Positions 18,591 through 26,289 of a stretch of DNA of 64,000 bases are shown one piece after another. This DNA comes from Bog-113 sp965226755 (GTDB lineage: Bacteria; Acidobacteriota; Terriglobia; Bryobacterales; Bryobacteraceae). The first letter of the stretch is position 1. Each line of letters begins with the position of its first letter. The stretch is taken from contig CBDDDT010000008.1 in assembly GCA_965226755.1 (NCBI GenBank), positions 162,430 to 226,429 of the forward strand, given 5' to 3'. The notes under the pieces were generated by a model. The model searched no databases, was not told where the DNA came from, and saw only the letters and a program-made list of their open reading frames with translations. Both the position numbers and the translations under genes were made by a program.

Positions 18591-19150
18591 ATTGTATTCT
18601 ATTTCACTCTTTTGCAGTCGTCGCACGAATTGCAACTCGGGTCAGGGCTTACGCAGGTTCGGGACGCCCGGTGGGCAGGTATGCGAACCATCTCAACTCC
18701 GTCTATAAGTATGGCAGGGGACGAAAGTTAGTTCACCCGCTCGAAGACGGTTTTTCACTACGTAATGCCTTCTTTGTGATCTTTTCGGCCACTTTGATGG
18801 TCCCGTACACGATTGCGAAGTCTGCTACCGCGGCTGGTAGAAGAGCCATGGCCGGAAAACTCGCGTTACCGCAAGGGACGATTAGAACCAGCAGGAGATG
18901 AAGCGCGTTCATGACCGCTTTAGTGATCCGGAACCATGCGTGCTTCCTCTCGTCCCACGTGATTCTGGTAGCCGTCGCGATTACCCCGGTGCAACTTACC
19001 GCGGCCCTTCCCTTTCCTGGATAACCTGGGATTGCGAATCGAAGGAAAGGTGCACCATGCACAGACAAGCGAGAAAAATCCACTTTCGGGTGAATACCTC
19101 GGGAGGTTGGCTTTCGTTCCTTTCTTCATCTGAAGACCCCAAGCATCCAA
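18591..19150. other. Gene-poor stretch, no firm gene
   Basis: About 560 nt of lower-GC, weakly coding sequence lie between the antitoxin remnant and the Gfo/Idh gene. The only candidate is a small reverse frame at 18733-18912. No hairpin terminator, tRNA or repeat was found. Together with the antitoxin remnant, the stretch looks like decayed DNA. Confidence 0.5.
18733..18912 (-). CDS. Possible small membrane protein
   Basis: This weak candidate encodes 59 residues from the ATG at 18912. It has two hydrophobic stretches (LHLLLVLIVPCGNASFPAMALL and AAVADFAIVYGTI) and a basic tail (KVAEKITKKALRSEK), so it could be a small inner-membrane protein. The ribosome site is poor, and the frame also extends upstream to 19083. 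I cannot name a family, and the region around it looks decayed. Confidence 0.25.
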   Translation of the reverse strand: MNALHLLLVLIVPCGNASFPAMALLPAAVADFAIVYGTIKVAEKITKKALRSEKPSSSG

Positions 19151-20251
19151 CTAAGTCAGCTTCACCGGGGCGCCGTTGCGGCACGACGCGTAGATCGCTT
19201 CAATAATCCGCAGGTCGCGGAGACCCTCTTCCCCGGGCGTTCTGGGCGTTTCGTTCCGCAGGATGCACTCGGCCATGTGATCCGCTTCCCGGGTGAACTG
19301 ATGCGGATCCGAATCGGGCACCGTGGCGTCAGCACGGCCTTTGCCCGAGGCCTGAATTTCCATATGCAGGCCTTCATACGAGAACGCCGGCTCCATCTGG
19401 ACCGAACCTTTGGACCCGAACGCGCGATAGTACCCGTTGGTATTTGTCCCATAGCTGGTGCTGCAGGTGGTGAGCAGACCGGAAGGGAAGCGCATCGTCC
19501 AAACCAGGTTCTCTTCCACTTCGGCGAAGCGGCCGTCCTGATCGATTACGCTCGAGCGCCCGTCCACTTCCACCGGCTCTTCGCCGGAAAGGAAGCGGCA
19601 GGCGTTTAAGCAGTAAATGCCGACGTCCATCAACGGGCCGCCGCCCGCGTACTTTTTCGAGAGCCGCCATTCGCCCGCCGATTCGGTGAAGCCGAAAGAA
19701 GAATCCATCATCTCGAGCCGGCCGATCCCGTTGTCGCGGATCGTCTGCCGCGCCTTCAGGTTGTTGGGCTCATACTGGCAGCGGTACGCGATCATGAGCT
19801 TCCGGCCGGCCTTCTTGCACGCGTCGATCATCATCTCGCAATCCGCGGCAGTGTTCGCCATCGGCTTCTCGCAAAGCACGTGTTTGCCGGCTTTGGCGGC
19901 GCGGATCGTATACTCGGCGTGCATGCTGTTGGGGAGCGCGACGTAAACGGCGTCGACATTCGGATTGGCGGCTAAACGGTCCATGTCTTCGTAGGAGTAG
20001 ATGCTCGCGGCGTCCACTCCGTATTGCCGGGCGACCTTCTCCGCTTTGTCGCGATGACCGCTGACCAGCGCCGTGATGCGGCAGTTCTGGCTGAGTTTGA
20101 CGCCCGGCATGAACTCGCCCATGGAGATGCGGCCGAGGCCGATGATGGCGAATCCGATTTTCCGGTCCGGCACCGGCTGCGCGCGGGAAGGCAGCGCCGA
20201 AGCGGCGGCCCCGGCAAGGGCGAGAGAGAAGTTGCGGCGTGTGGTGGACAT
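19151..20251 (-). CDS. Tat-exported Gfo/Idh/MocA family oxidoreductase
   Basis: This NAD(P)-dependent sugar oxidoreductase has about 366 residues. The start at 20251 opens directly with a twin-arginine signal (STTRRNFSLALAGAAA, cleavage near PSRAQP), so the enzyme is probably exported. The Rossmann motif IGFAIIGLGRISMG follows, then VYVALPNSMHAE and the family signature CEKPMANTA; the catalytic-region Lys lies in this EKP motif. The C-terminal half has the typical GGPLMDVGIYCLNACRFL. The frame is open upstream through the HEAT-gene remnant, but that extension is not in the right frame for the remnant and is unlikely to be used. Exported members often act on glycosides or sugar derivatives; the substrate is unknown. 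It ends a leftward gene cluster. Confidence 0.85.
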   Translation of the reverse strand: MSTTRRNFSLALAGAAASALPSRAQPVPDRKIGFAIIGLGRISMGEFMPGVKLSQNCRITALVSGHRDKAEKVARQYGVDAASIYSYEDMDRLAANPNVDAVYVALPNSMHAEYTIRAAKAGKHVLCEKPMANTAADCEMMIDACKKAGRKLMIAYRCQYEPNNLKARQTIRDNGIGRLEMMDSSFGFTESAGEWRLSKKYAGGGPLMDVGIYCLNACRFLSGEEPVEVDGRSSVIDQDGRFAEVEENLVWTMRFPSGLLTTCSTSYGTNTNGYYRAFGSKGSVQMEPAFSYEGLHMEIQASGKGRADATVPDSDPHQFTREADHMAECILRNETPRTPGEEGLRDLRIIEAIYASCRNGAPVKLT

Positions 20252-20265
20252 GTGTTTTGAATATG

Positions 20266-20448
20266 CTACAGGATGTGCGGAAGCTGCTTTGCGCGCGGAC
20301 GCGCGAGCAGCTTGCGGCTGCGCGCCTTCATCGCGGGCGTTCCTTGAGCGCAGAGCCTTTCCAGCAGAGCGACAACCTCTTGCTGATCCGCGTCCTCTCG
20401 CGCGAGTTCCGCCAGGCCCTGGATCGCGAACGTCTTCACCAAGTTTGG
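20266..20448 (-). pseudogene. Detached 3' end of the HEAT-repeat gene
   Basis: Read on the reverse strand, this stretch encodes LVKTFAIQGLAELARED, then VVALLE and QGTPAMKARSRKLLAR, and ends at a stop at 20266. It is almost the same as the last 50 residues of the intact HEAT-repeat gene at 22281-22808 but has no start or N-terminal part. Its stop lies only 15 nt before the Gfo/Idh start, which is tight operon-like spacing. This suggests it marks the original position of the HEAT gene's end, before the DUF262 gene came in between. Confidence 0.75.
20292..20439. repeat. Left copy of a direct repeat flanking the DUF262 gene
   Basis: About 148 nt here match 22292-22442 in the same orientation with roughly 93% identity by eye. 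The right copy has one 3-nt insertion relative to the left, plus scattered substitutions. The offset between the copies is 2000 nt. Both copies are the coding 3' end of a HEAT-repeat gene. Confidence 0.85.
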
Positions 20449-20560
20449 GAACGCCTCGATATATCACGCGCCGCTATCTGTCCGACCGGGACAGCCGAGT
20501 GTGCCGATTGCATTTCAATATTTCTGACGGCCACGAAAGTCGCCACCAATCCCGTGCTCG

Positions 20561-20566
20561 TATAAT
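20561..20566 (+). promoter_or_regulatory. Candidate -10 box for the DUF262 gene
   Basis: A perfect TATAAT hexamer lies 84 nt upstream of the GTG start, in the only AT-richer part of the leader. No convincing -35 hexamer is seen 16-18 nt upstream of it, so this is a suggestion rather than a firm promoter. Confidence 0.4.
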
Positions 20567-20649
20567 GGCAGGCTAGTGAAGCTGGCGAGTCAAGACCGCA
20601 GCGCATAAAATCGCAAACTCGCCATCTCTGTACCACCACGAGGTAAACA

Positions 20650-22284
20650 GTGGCATACGAGCAGATCACAATTCGTGACATCGTCGAGCGCGGGGTCAAT
20701 CACAACTGGAGCATTCCTGAGTTCCAAAGGGGCTTCGTGTGGAAAGCGACTCAGGTGCGGGATCTCGCCGAGTCGCTTTGGTACGACTACCCGATCGGGT
20801 CGCTACTAGTCTGGAATAGCCGAGGCCGGATTGAGGAGCAGCGCGCTCACGATGCTCAACGCCCGAGCCTTTGGGTTGTGGACGGTCAGCAGAGAAGCAC
20901 CGCACTCTGCATCCTCTTCGGACGAAAGCCTTATTGGTGGCCATCGGTGGATGAATGGAACCAAACCCTCTTAAAATTCGACCTGCGTTTTGACATCAAC
21001 GCGAAAGAGCCGCCGTTTTTCTGGGTTGCTGATGCTGTAATCCGCAAAGCACCCGGATCCCGTTACGTGCCAATTCGAAATCTACTTGTTTTGGATACAA
21101 GCAAAGAAAGCGATCAGAAGAAACTCCAGGACCTTGCGAAGCAGGTCAAAATCGATGGGCTTTGCGACGGAATGGACGCTATGGAGGTGTATACCCGGCT
21201 TGACAGGGTGCGCAAAATTCGAGATAAAGACCTCGTTGCGATTACTATTGATCACGAGCTCGAAGATGTAGTCGAGATTTTTTCGCGGCTCAATAGTCGC
21301 GGAACCCGCGTGACGGAAGCGGACATTTACCTTGGAGTAGTCGCCGCAAGAAACCCAGGTTGGGTTCGTGACACGTTTCTCCCGTATCTCAGGTCACTGG
21401 CTGAGTCCGGCTTTGATTTGGACCCTAACCTATTGTTCCGTACGTTAACTGGCGTCGGTACAAAGAAGGTACGATTTCGCGACATCCCCGACTCCTTCTG
21501 GGAACCAAAAAGTATTTCTTCTGCGTGGGAAAGGACGGCAAGAGCTTGGAAACTGCTGGTAGCGCGCCTCCGAGAATACGGGATATTAAGTTCCCATCCT
21601 ATGCCTACTCAGGCCGCATTTGTCACTATGGTTAGCTTGGTAGAAAAATTCGGCGAAAGCTCGGAGTTTCCACCGATGCTCTTTTGGTTTCTTCAGGCAT
21701 CGAGGTTTGGTCGATACAGCGCCTCCGGGACAACGTCGCTAGAGGAGGATCTTCGTGACATCAACGAAGCCCACTCACCGCTCGATGCAATAGGCCGGTT
21801 GTTACGTCGCTTACAAAACATCAAACCGTTCACTTCTGAAGACTTCCTGCGCGATTATGCGGATGGCCGTTTCGGGCGCTTTCTTCTTTACCTCCTGGTA
21901 TACCGAAACAAAGCACAGGACTGGGACGAGCATGGAGCTCGCATTGGATTTGAAGGGACCGCGCTACTCGCAGACTTTAGGCCGGACTGGCACCACATCT
22001 TTCCGAAGAAATATCTAAGTGGAAAGGTCCAAGACTCACTTGTAGATGCGCTGGCTAACATCGCAGTGATCGGTCCGAAGATAAATATCCGGATAAGCGC
22101 AAGCGAGCCCATGAGCTACATAGCCAAGTACAAGATCACAGATCGTAAGCTATCCCAGCAGTTCATCGATCCAGCGGGGATGGCAAAGCCTGCCACAGGA
22201 TACGAGCCGTGGCTCCGGCAGAGAGCCGATCAGCTGGCGACCGTTGCGAACGAATTCTTTGCGGAACTCCATCCCCCAAGCTAG
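20650..22284 (+). CDS. DUF262 and HNH endonuclease domain protein, likely phage defence
   Basis: The 544-residue protein has an N-terminal DUF262 (GmrS/ParB-like) domain with the motifs IPEFQRGFVW (about 22-31) and VDGQQRST (about 77-84). In this family the DGQQR motif belongs to a nucleotide-hydrolysing site. The C-terminal part carries an HNH-nuclease-like motif: DWHHIFPKKYL at about 446-456, then ANIAVIGPKINIRIS and EPMSYIAKY. This is the arrangement of modification-dependent or defence nucleases such as GmrSD, BrxU and SspE, here in one chain without a visible partner. The start is GTG with GAGGT upstream. The gene has lower GC than its neighbours, runs against the local cluster, and is flanked by repeats. 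Family membership is firm, a defence role is inferred, and the target is unknown. Confidence 0.85.
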   Translation: MAYEQITIRDIVERGVNHNWSIPEFQRGFVWKATQVRDLAESLWYDYPIGSLLVWNSRGRIEEQRAHDAQRPSLWVVDGQQRSTALCILFGRKPYWWPSVDEWNQTLLKFDLRFDINAKEPPFFWVADAVIRKAPGSRYVPIRNLLVLDTSKESDQKKLQDLAKQVKIDGLCDGMDAMEVYTRLDRVRKIRDKDLVAITIDHELEDVVEIFSRLNSRGTRVTEADIYLGVVAARNPGWVRDTFLPYLRSLAESGFDLDPNLLFRTLTGVGTKKVRFRDIPDSFWEPKSISSAWERTARAWKLLVARLREYGILSSHPMPTQAAFVTMVSLVEKFGESSEFPPMLFWFLQASRFGRYSASGTTSLEEDLRDINEAHSPLDAIGRLLRRLQNIKPFTSEDFLRDYADGRFGRFLLYLLVYRNKAQDWDEHGARIGFEGTALLADFRPDWHHIFPKKYLSGKVQDSLVDALANIAVIGPKINIRISASEPMSYIAKYKITDRKLSQQFIDPAGMAKPATGYEPWLRQRADQLATVANEFFAELHPPS

Positions 22285-22808
22285 CGCGTGCCGCGCAGAC
22301 GCGCGAGCAGCTTGCGGCTGCGCGCCTTCATCGCCGGCGTTCCTTGAGCGCAGAACTTTTCCAGCAGAGCGACAACCTCCTCGTGCAGATCCGCGTCCTC
22401 TCGCGCGAGTTCCGCCAGGCCCTGGATCGCGAAGGTCTTCACGAGGGAACCGCGGTCCTGCAGGAACTTTCGCAGCGCGGCGGCAGCGCAATCCCGCTCC
22501 GGGCGTTGCAGGCGCAGGCGGGGGATCATCTGCGCGAGATGCCACCGGAGTCCGCTTTCCTCCGTTTCGCCCGCAAGGTTCAACAATTCCTTCTGAAAAG
22601 GCCGCAGAAGGTCGGGCCGCTGAGCGGAGACCTTTTCGGCGGAGTCCGCCGCGCGCATACGAACAAGCGGGTCAGGGTTCCATAGACACTCGATCAGTTC
22701 AGGAAATCGCGCCGGGTCTTCCAGAACCAGAGCGGCGACCCGATTGGAATATCCGATCGATCGGCGATCGCCGCCTTGCAGCATCAGACGGAAATCCCGC
22801 GGCGGCAT
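22281..22808 (-). CDS. HEAT-repeat-like protein
   Basis: This helical-repeat protein of 175 residues has no signal peptide. Repeats are seen as helix pairs of about 30 residues: NRVAALVLEDPARFPELIECLWNP, DPLVRMRAADSAEKVSAQRP, LVKTFAIQGLAELAREDADL, and a final helix with MKARSRKLLARL. HEAT-like proteins serve as scaffolds or, in the HEAT-like lyase branch, act on DNA or phycobilins; no catalytic motif is visible here. It starts 11 nt after the SDR gene, so it is probably co-transcribed with it. Its last 50 codons are duplicated 2 kb away, and its stop codon overlaps that of the convergent DUF262 gene. Confidence 0.75.
   Translation of the reverse strand: MPPRDFRLMLQGGDRRSIGYSNRVAALVLEDPARFPELIECLWNPDPLVRMRAADSAEKVSAQRPDLLRPFQKELLNLAGETEESGLRWHLAQMIPRLRLQRPERDCAAAALRKFLQDRGSLVKTFAIQGLAELAREDADLHEEVVALLEKFCAQGTPAMKARSRKLLARLRGTR
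22292..22442. repeat. Right copy of the direct repeat flanking the DUF262 gene
   Basis: This copy lies within the intact HEAT-repeat gene and matches 20292-20439. Homology breaks sharply after 22442, where the intact gene continues into the codons for FLQDRGS while the left copy becomes unrelated. Confidence 0.85.
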
Positions 22809-22818
22809 GGTTGATGAT

Positions 22819-23577
22819 CTAGCCGCGGCCGATGAACGGCATCGCCGTGGCCATCACAGTCAGAAACTGCACGTTGGCGTCGAGCGGCAGGCTCGCCATA
22901 TATAGCACCGCCTCGGCCACATGCCGAACATCCATGCGCGGCTCAGCCAGCAAGGCGCCGTTTGCCTGGGGAACGCCTTCCGTCATGCGGCGCGTCATCT
23001 CTGTCGCGGCATTCCCAATATCGATCTGTCCGCAGGCGATGCCGTGCGCGCGGCCATCGAGCGAGATGGATTTCGTGAGCCCCGTGATGGCGTGCTTGGT
23101 CGCGGTGTAGGGCGCCGAATGCGGACGCGGCGCATGCGCGGAAATCGAGCCGTTGTTAATGATGCGCCCGCCGCGGGGAACCTGCGACTTCATCAGCCGA
23201 ATGGCGCCTTGCGCGCACAAAAACGCTCCGGTCAGGTTCACATTCACCACCGTGTTCCACTGCTCCACCGTCAAATCCTCCAGGGGAATGGCGGGAGCGC
23301 CGGTTCCGGCGTTGTTGAAGAGAAGGTCCAGACGCCCGAATGCCGCGTGCAACTTCGCGAAAAGCGCGCGCACCTCTTCGGGCTGCGTGACGTCCGTTTG
23401 AACGGGAAGCATCCTGCCGCCCGCCGGATCCGCCAAAGCCGCCGTGGCTTCGAGTTCGCTGGCGCGCCGCCCCGCGAGCACAACCGCGAAGCCGGCCGCC
23501 TGCAGCGCCGTACTCACGGCGCGCCCGATGCCGCTTCCGGCGCCGGTGACCAGCGCGATTCTGCCGTCGCCGCTCAT
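22819..23577 (-). CDS. SDR family oxidoreductase
   Basis: This 252-residue short-chain dehydrogenase starts at 23577 with its ATG overlapping the upstream stop as ATGA. Motifs are TGAGSGIG (about 11-18), the NNAG element FNNAGTG, the catalytic Ser region NNGSISAHAPRP, and the active-site pair YTATK (about 154-158). The segment TKSISLDGRAHGIACGQIDIGNAATEMT is typical of members next to Gfo/Idh genes. Together with the upstream Gfo/Idh gene it may carry out successive oxidations of a polyol or sugar derivative, which is inferred from linkage. The longer open frame upstream of 23577 overlaps the Gfo/Idh gene and is not part of this protein. Confidence 0.88.
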   Translation of the reverse strand: MSGDGRIALVTGAGSGIGRAVSTALQAAGFAVVLAGRRASELEATAALADPAGGRMLPVQTDVTQPEEVRALFAKLHAAFGRLDLLFNNAGTGAPAIPLEDLTVEQWNTVVNVNLTGAFLCAQGAIRLMKSQVPRGGRIINNGSISAHAPRPHSAPYTATKHAITGLTKSISLDGRAHGIACGQIDIGNAATEMTRRMTEGVPQANGALLAEPRMDVRHVAEAVLYMASLPLDANVQFLTVMATAMPFIGRG

Positions 23578-24549
23578 GCCGCCCTCTTGCGGACGATGGC
23601 GTCCATCAGCCTGACTGCGTCCACGCTTTCGCTCACCGGGCAGACCTGCGAAGGCTCGCCTGAAAGCGCGCACGCGTGGAAGTGCGCGAGCTCTTCCGCA
23701 AACGGATCGGTATCGGGAAGTTCGATAAGTTCGGGCATCGCGCCGACGCGATATTGCGTCAGCCCACCGCCGCCAAACTCGATCGTTCCCGCCTCGCAAA
23801 TGATGGTGAAGTCCATGGAGAAAGGATAGGCCGAGCGTCCGTGCCAGCCGCCGCTGATGGTGACCGCGGCGCCCGCGTAACGCAGAGTGGCCGTCACCAG
23901 ATCGATCCCTTGCGCCGGGTCCAGCGTGCCGGCCGCCGCGACATCGAGGGGCATTCCAAAGAGCCAGCGCACGTAATCGGCATCGTGAATCAGCAGGTCG
24001 AAGGCCCCGCCGCCGCTGCGCGCCGGATCCAGCAGCCAGCCGCTCCAGGCAGGCGCCGCGCATCGCCGCCGAAAGAACGCGGCGCGGACCGGCCCGAGGC
24101 GCTGAATGCGGTCGCGCGCGACGGTGTAGGCGGGAATAAAGCGAAGCACGTGCGCGGCCATCAGAACACGCCCCGACGCCTCGGCCTCCCGCGCCACGTT
24201 GATGGCGTCGCCTGCCGTCAGCGCGAGCGGCTTCTCCACCAGCACGTGCTTGCCTCCGCGGAGCGCGCGCATGGCATAGCCGGCGTGCTGGTCCGTCGGC
24301 ACGCATAGATCCACCGCGTCCACACGCGGATCGGCGAGCGCCTCTTCATAAGCGCGGAACTTCCGGACTTTCGAGAAATCCAGCTGGACGCGTTCGGTGG
24401 AAAGGTTTCCGCCGGCGTTGCGCAGGTCGCCGTTCCACTTGGATTCGTCGCGGCTCACTACAGCGTAGAGCTCGGCGCCCGCGACCCGAGTCCCAAGCCG
24501 CGGCGTGCGTCGCGCCCATGAAACCTAATCCGACCACGGCGATCTTCAT
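23574..24549 (-). pseudogene. Gfo/Idh/MocA oxidoreductase with one-base frameshift
   Basis: Two frames together make a complete oxidoreductase of about 324 residues. The N-terminal piece from the ATG at 24549 has the Rossmann motif IAVVGLGFMGATHAAAW. The remainder, in another frame, reads GAELYAVVSRDESKW and continues with DLCVPTDQHAGYAMRALRGGKHVLVEKPLAL, GGGAFDLLIHDADYVRWLFG and SGGWHGRSAYPFSMDF. Removing one G from the GGG run (CCC at 24492-24494 on the forward strand) joins them. Either the gene is newly broken or the base is a sequencing error. It lies 4 nt after the FHA-SpoIIE gene and overlaps the SDR gene by 4 nt, a tight operon. No export signal is present, unlike the other Gfo/Idh gene of this cluster. 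Confidence 0.75.
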
Positions 24550-24553
24550 CGGG

Positions 24554-26180
24554 TCAGAGCTTCCTCACCACGATGAGCGTCATGTCGTCAGCGGGCGGCG
24601 CGTCGGCGGTCCATTCGCCGACAGCGGTCAGGATCGCCTCCACAATCTCGCTCGCGGGGCGCTCCCGGTTTTTCGCCACCACGCCGGCCAGCACCGGGAT
24701 GTCGAACTCTTGTTCATCGCCCGAGCACGCCTCCGTAATGCCGTCGCTGTAGATCACCAGAAGATCCCCCGGGCGGAGTGTGGATTGCATTTGCGGGAAC
24801 GACAAATCGCTGAAAATCCCCATGACCGGACCACCTTCGCTCAGCAGCTCGTAAGATCCGTCCGCGCGGACTACGATCGGCGGATTATGGCCGGCGCAAA
24901 CCCAATCGAGGCGTCCGCTCCTGCCGTCGGCCACGCAGGCGAACACGGTGATGAATTTGCCTTCCCGGACAGTTAGCCGTGGTCAGCCGGTTGAGGCGCT
25001 CCATGGCGATCGTGAGCGCTCCCGGAAGCACCGGCAAAGTTTCGAAAAGCGGCTGCACGCGCGCCTGCAACGCCATCATCATCAGCGCGGCGGGCATGCC
25101 TTTTCCCGAAACGTCGGCCAGCATCATGGCCGTGCGGCCGGCGCCGTCGGCGAAGAATTCGTAATAGTCGCCGCCCACGGTGCGCGAAGCCGAGTTGTGC
25201 CCCGCCATATCGAGACCGGGCACGTCGGGCGCGCGCGCGGGCAGCGCTCTGCGCTGAATCGCCTCGGCCTGCCGCAATTCGTACTCCATCACTTTGCGCG
25301 CCTGCTCCACCGCGGCCAGCCGCGCGTGTTCGATGCGGATTGTCGCCACGTTGGCCATCACCGTCAGCAGGTTCAGATCGTCCCGGCTGAACTCCCGGCG
25401 CGCGGGCGGGGAATCCACATAAATCAGGCCCATCACCTGGTCGCGGGCTTGCAAAGGCGCGGCCATCAGGGTACGCACGTTCGCGGCGATGATGCTTTCC
25501 CGTCCGCGGAAGGCTTCGTCAAGCCCCGTATCGCGCACCAGCACCGAGAGCTTGCTTTCCAGAACGCGGTCCCGCACCGCCGAGCTGATCTGAAAATTTT
25601 CGCCTCGCGTGGCGCGGATTTCCAGCTTGCCCTTTTCCATCGTCATCAGTACGCCGCGCCCGGCCGACACCGCCTCGATCGACAGATCCAGAATCAGCCG
25701 GAACAGATCCGGCAGCGGGCGTTCTCCGGCCAATTCATTGCCAGCTTGAATCAACGCGCTCACGTGCGAGGCGGCGCCCGAGCCTTTTTGCGCTTCGCTG
25801 AGCACTCCGCCCAGACTGGTGACGATGGTGCCGCTGTTGGTGTTGGGCGTCTGGTCATCCACGAACACGACGCCGGGGATGTGGCCGCGGGGCGGCTCAA
25901 ACACAATCAGCAGATGTCCGCAGGAGACCTTATCATTCGCCTTCAGGGGCAGAGTCTCCGCCACGCGCGTTCCGTTCACCAGCGTGCCGTTCTTGCTTTT
26001 TAGATCGCGCACGAGAAAACCCGCGGGCGTGCGCTCGAACGCCAGGTGCAGGCGTGAAAGTCCGCTGTCGTCGCTGAAACAGAGATCCGCGTTGGTCGAT
26101 CGGCCCAGCGTCAGCCGCTCGCCCGCCAGCGAAACGACGCGCTTCTTGCCGTCAGGCATGTAGATCAGAAGTTCAGCCAT
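24554..26180 (-). pseudogene. FHA-GAF-SpoIIE (PP2C) serine phosphatase with one-base frameshift
   Basis: A signalling phosphatase of about 541 residues is readable across one frame change. Residues about 20-95 are an FHA phosphothreonine-binding domain (TLGRSTNAD, LSRLHLAF, KSKNGTLVNG). Residues about 150-290 are a GAF sensor (MAAPLQARDQVMGLIYVDSPP), and a linker helix (QARKVMEYELRQAEAIQRRALP) leads to a SpoIIE/RsbU-type PP2C domain. Metal-binding motifs are present on both sides of the break: GGDYYEFF and LADVSGKGMPAALMM before it, AGHNPPIVV, VIYSDGITEA and DDMTLIVV after it. The shift lies in CCTTCCC at 24960-24966. Removing one base there restores the expected KFITVFA strand, so an assembly error is plausible. 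Its substrate would be a phospho-anti-sigma antagonist or similar protein. Confidence 0.8.
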
Positions 26181-26289
26181 CGATTACGAATGTTAGCGCG
26201 AGCGCCAGGGAGAAGACCCTCATCGTATGTTATGCAGCGCCGATTCGCAAAGACCAGCGGATTCGGATAAACTGGCTTGGCCCTGTCAA

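Larger units (their letters stand above)
20440..22284. mobile_element. Candidate acquired island carrying one DUF262-HNH gene
   Basis: This 1.85-kb segment lies between two direct copies of the HEAT gene's 3' end and contains a single gene in the opposite direction to the surrounding cluster. That gene has visibly lower GC and less GC-biased third positions than its neighbours. The right edge is exact: the DUF262 stop and the HEAT stop overlap in the palindrome CTAG at 22281-22284. There is no integrase, transposase or terminal inverted repeat, so the entry route is inferred; homologous exchange or integration with gene-end duplication are both possible. Confidence 0.45.

Noticed and set aside
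23578..24306. Upstream extension of the SDR frame to about 495 codons
   Set aside because: It overlaps the Gfo/Idh coding region on the same strand and the added sequence is low-complexity Arg/Ala; the ATGA-coupled start at 23577 is preferred.
24948..26003. A long forward open frame opposite the FHA-GAF-SpoIIE gene
   Set aside because: The reverse strand carries clear FHA, GAF and phosphatase motifs across the same bases.
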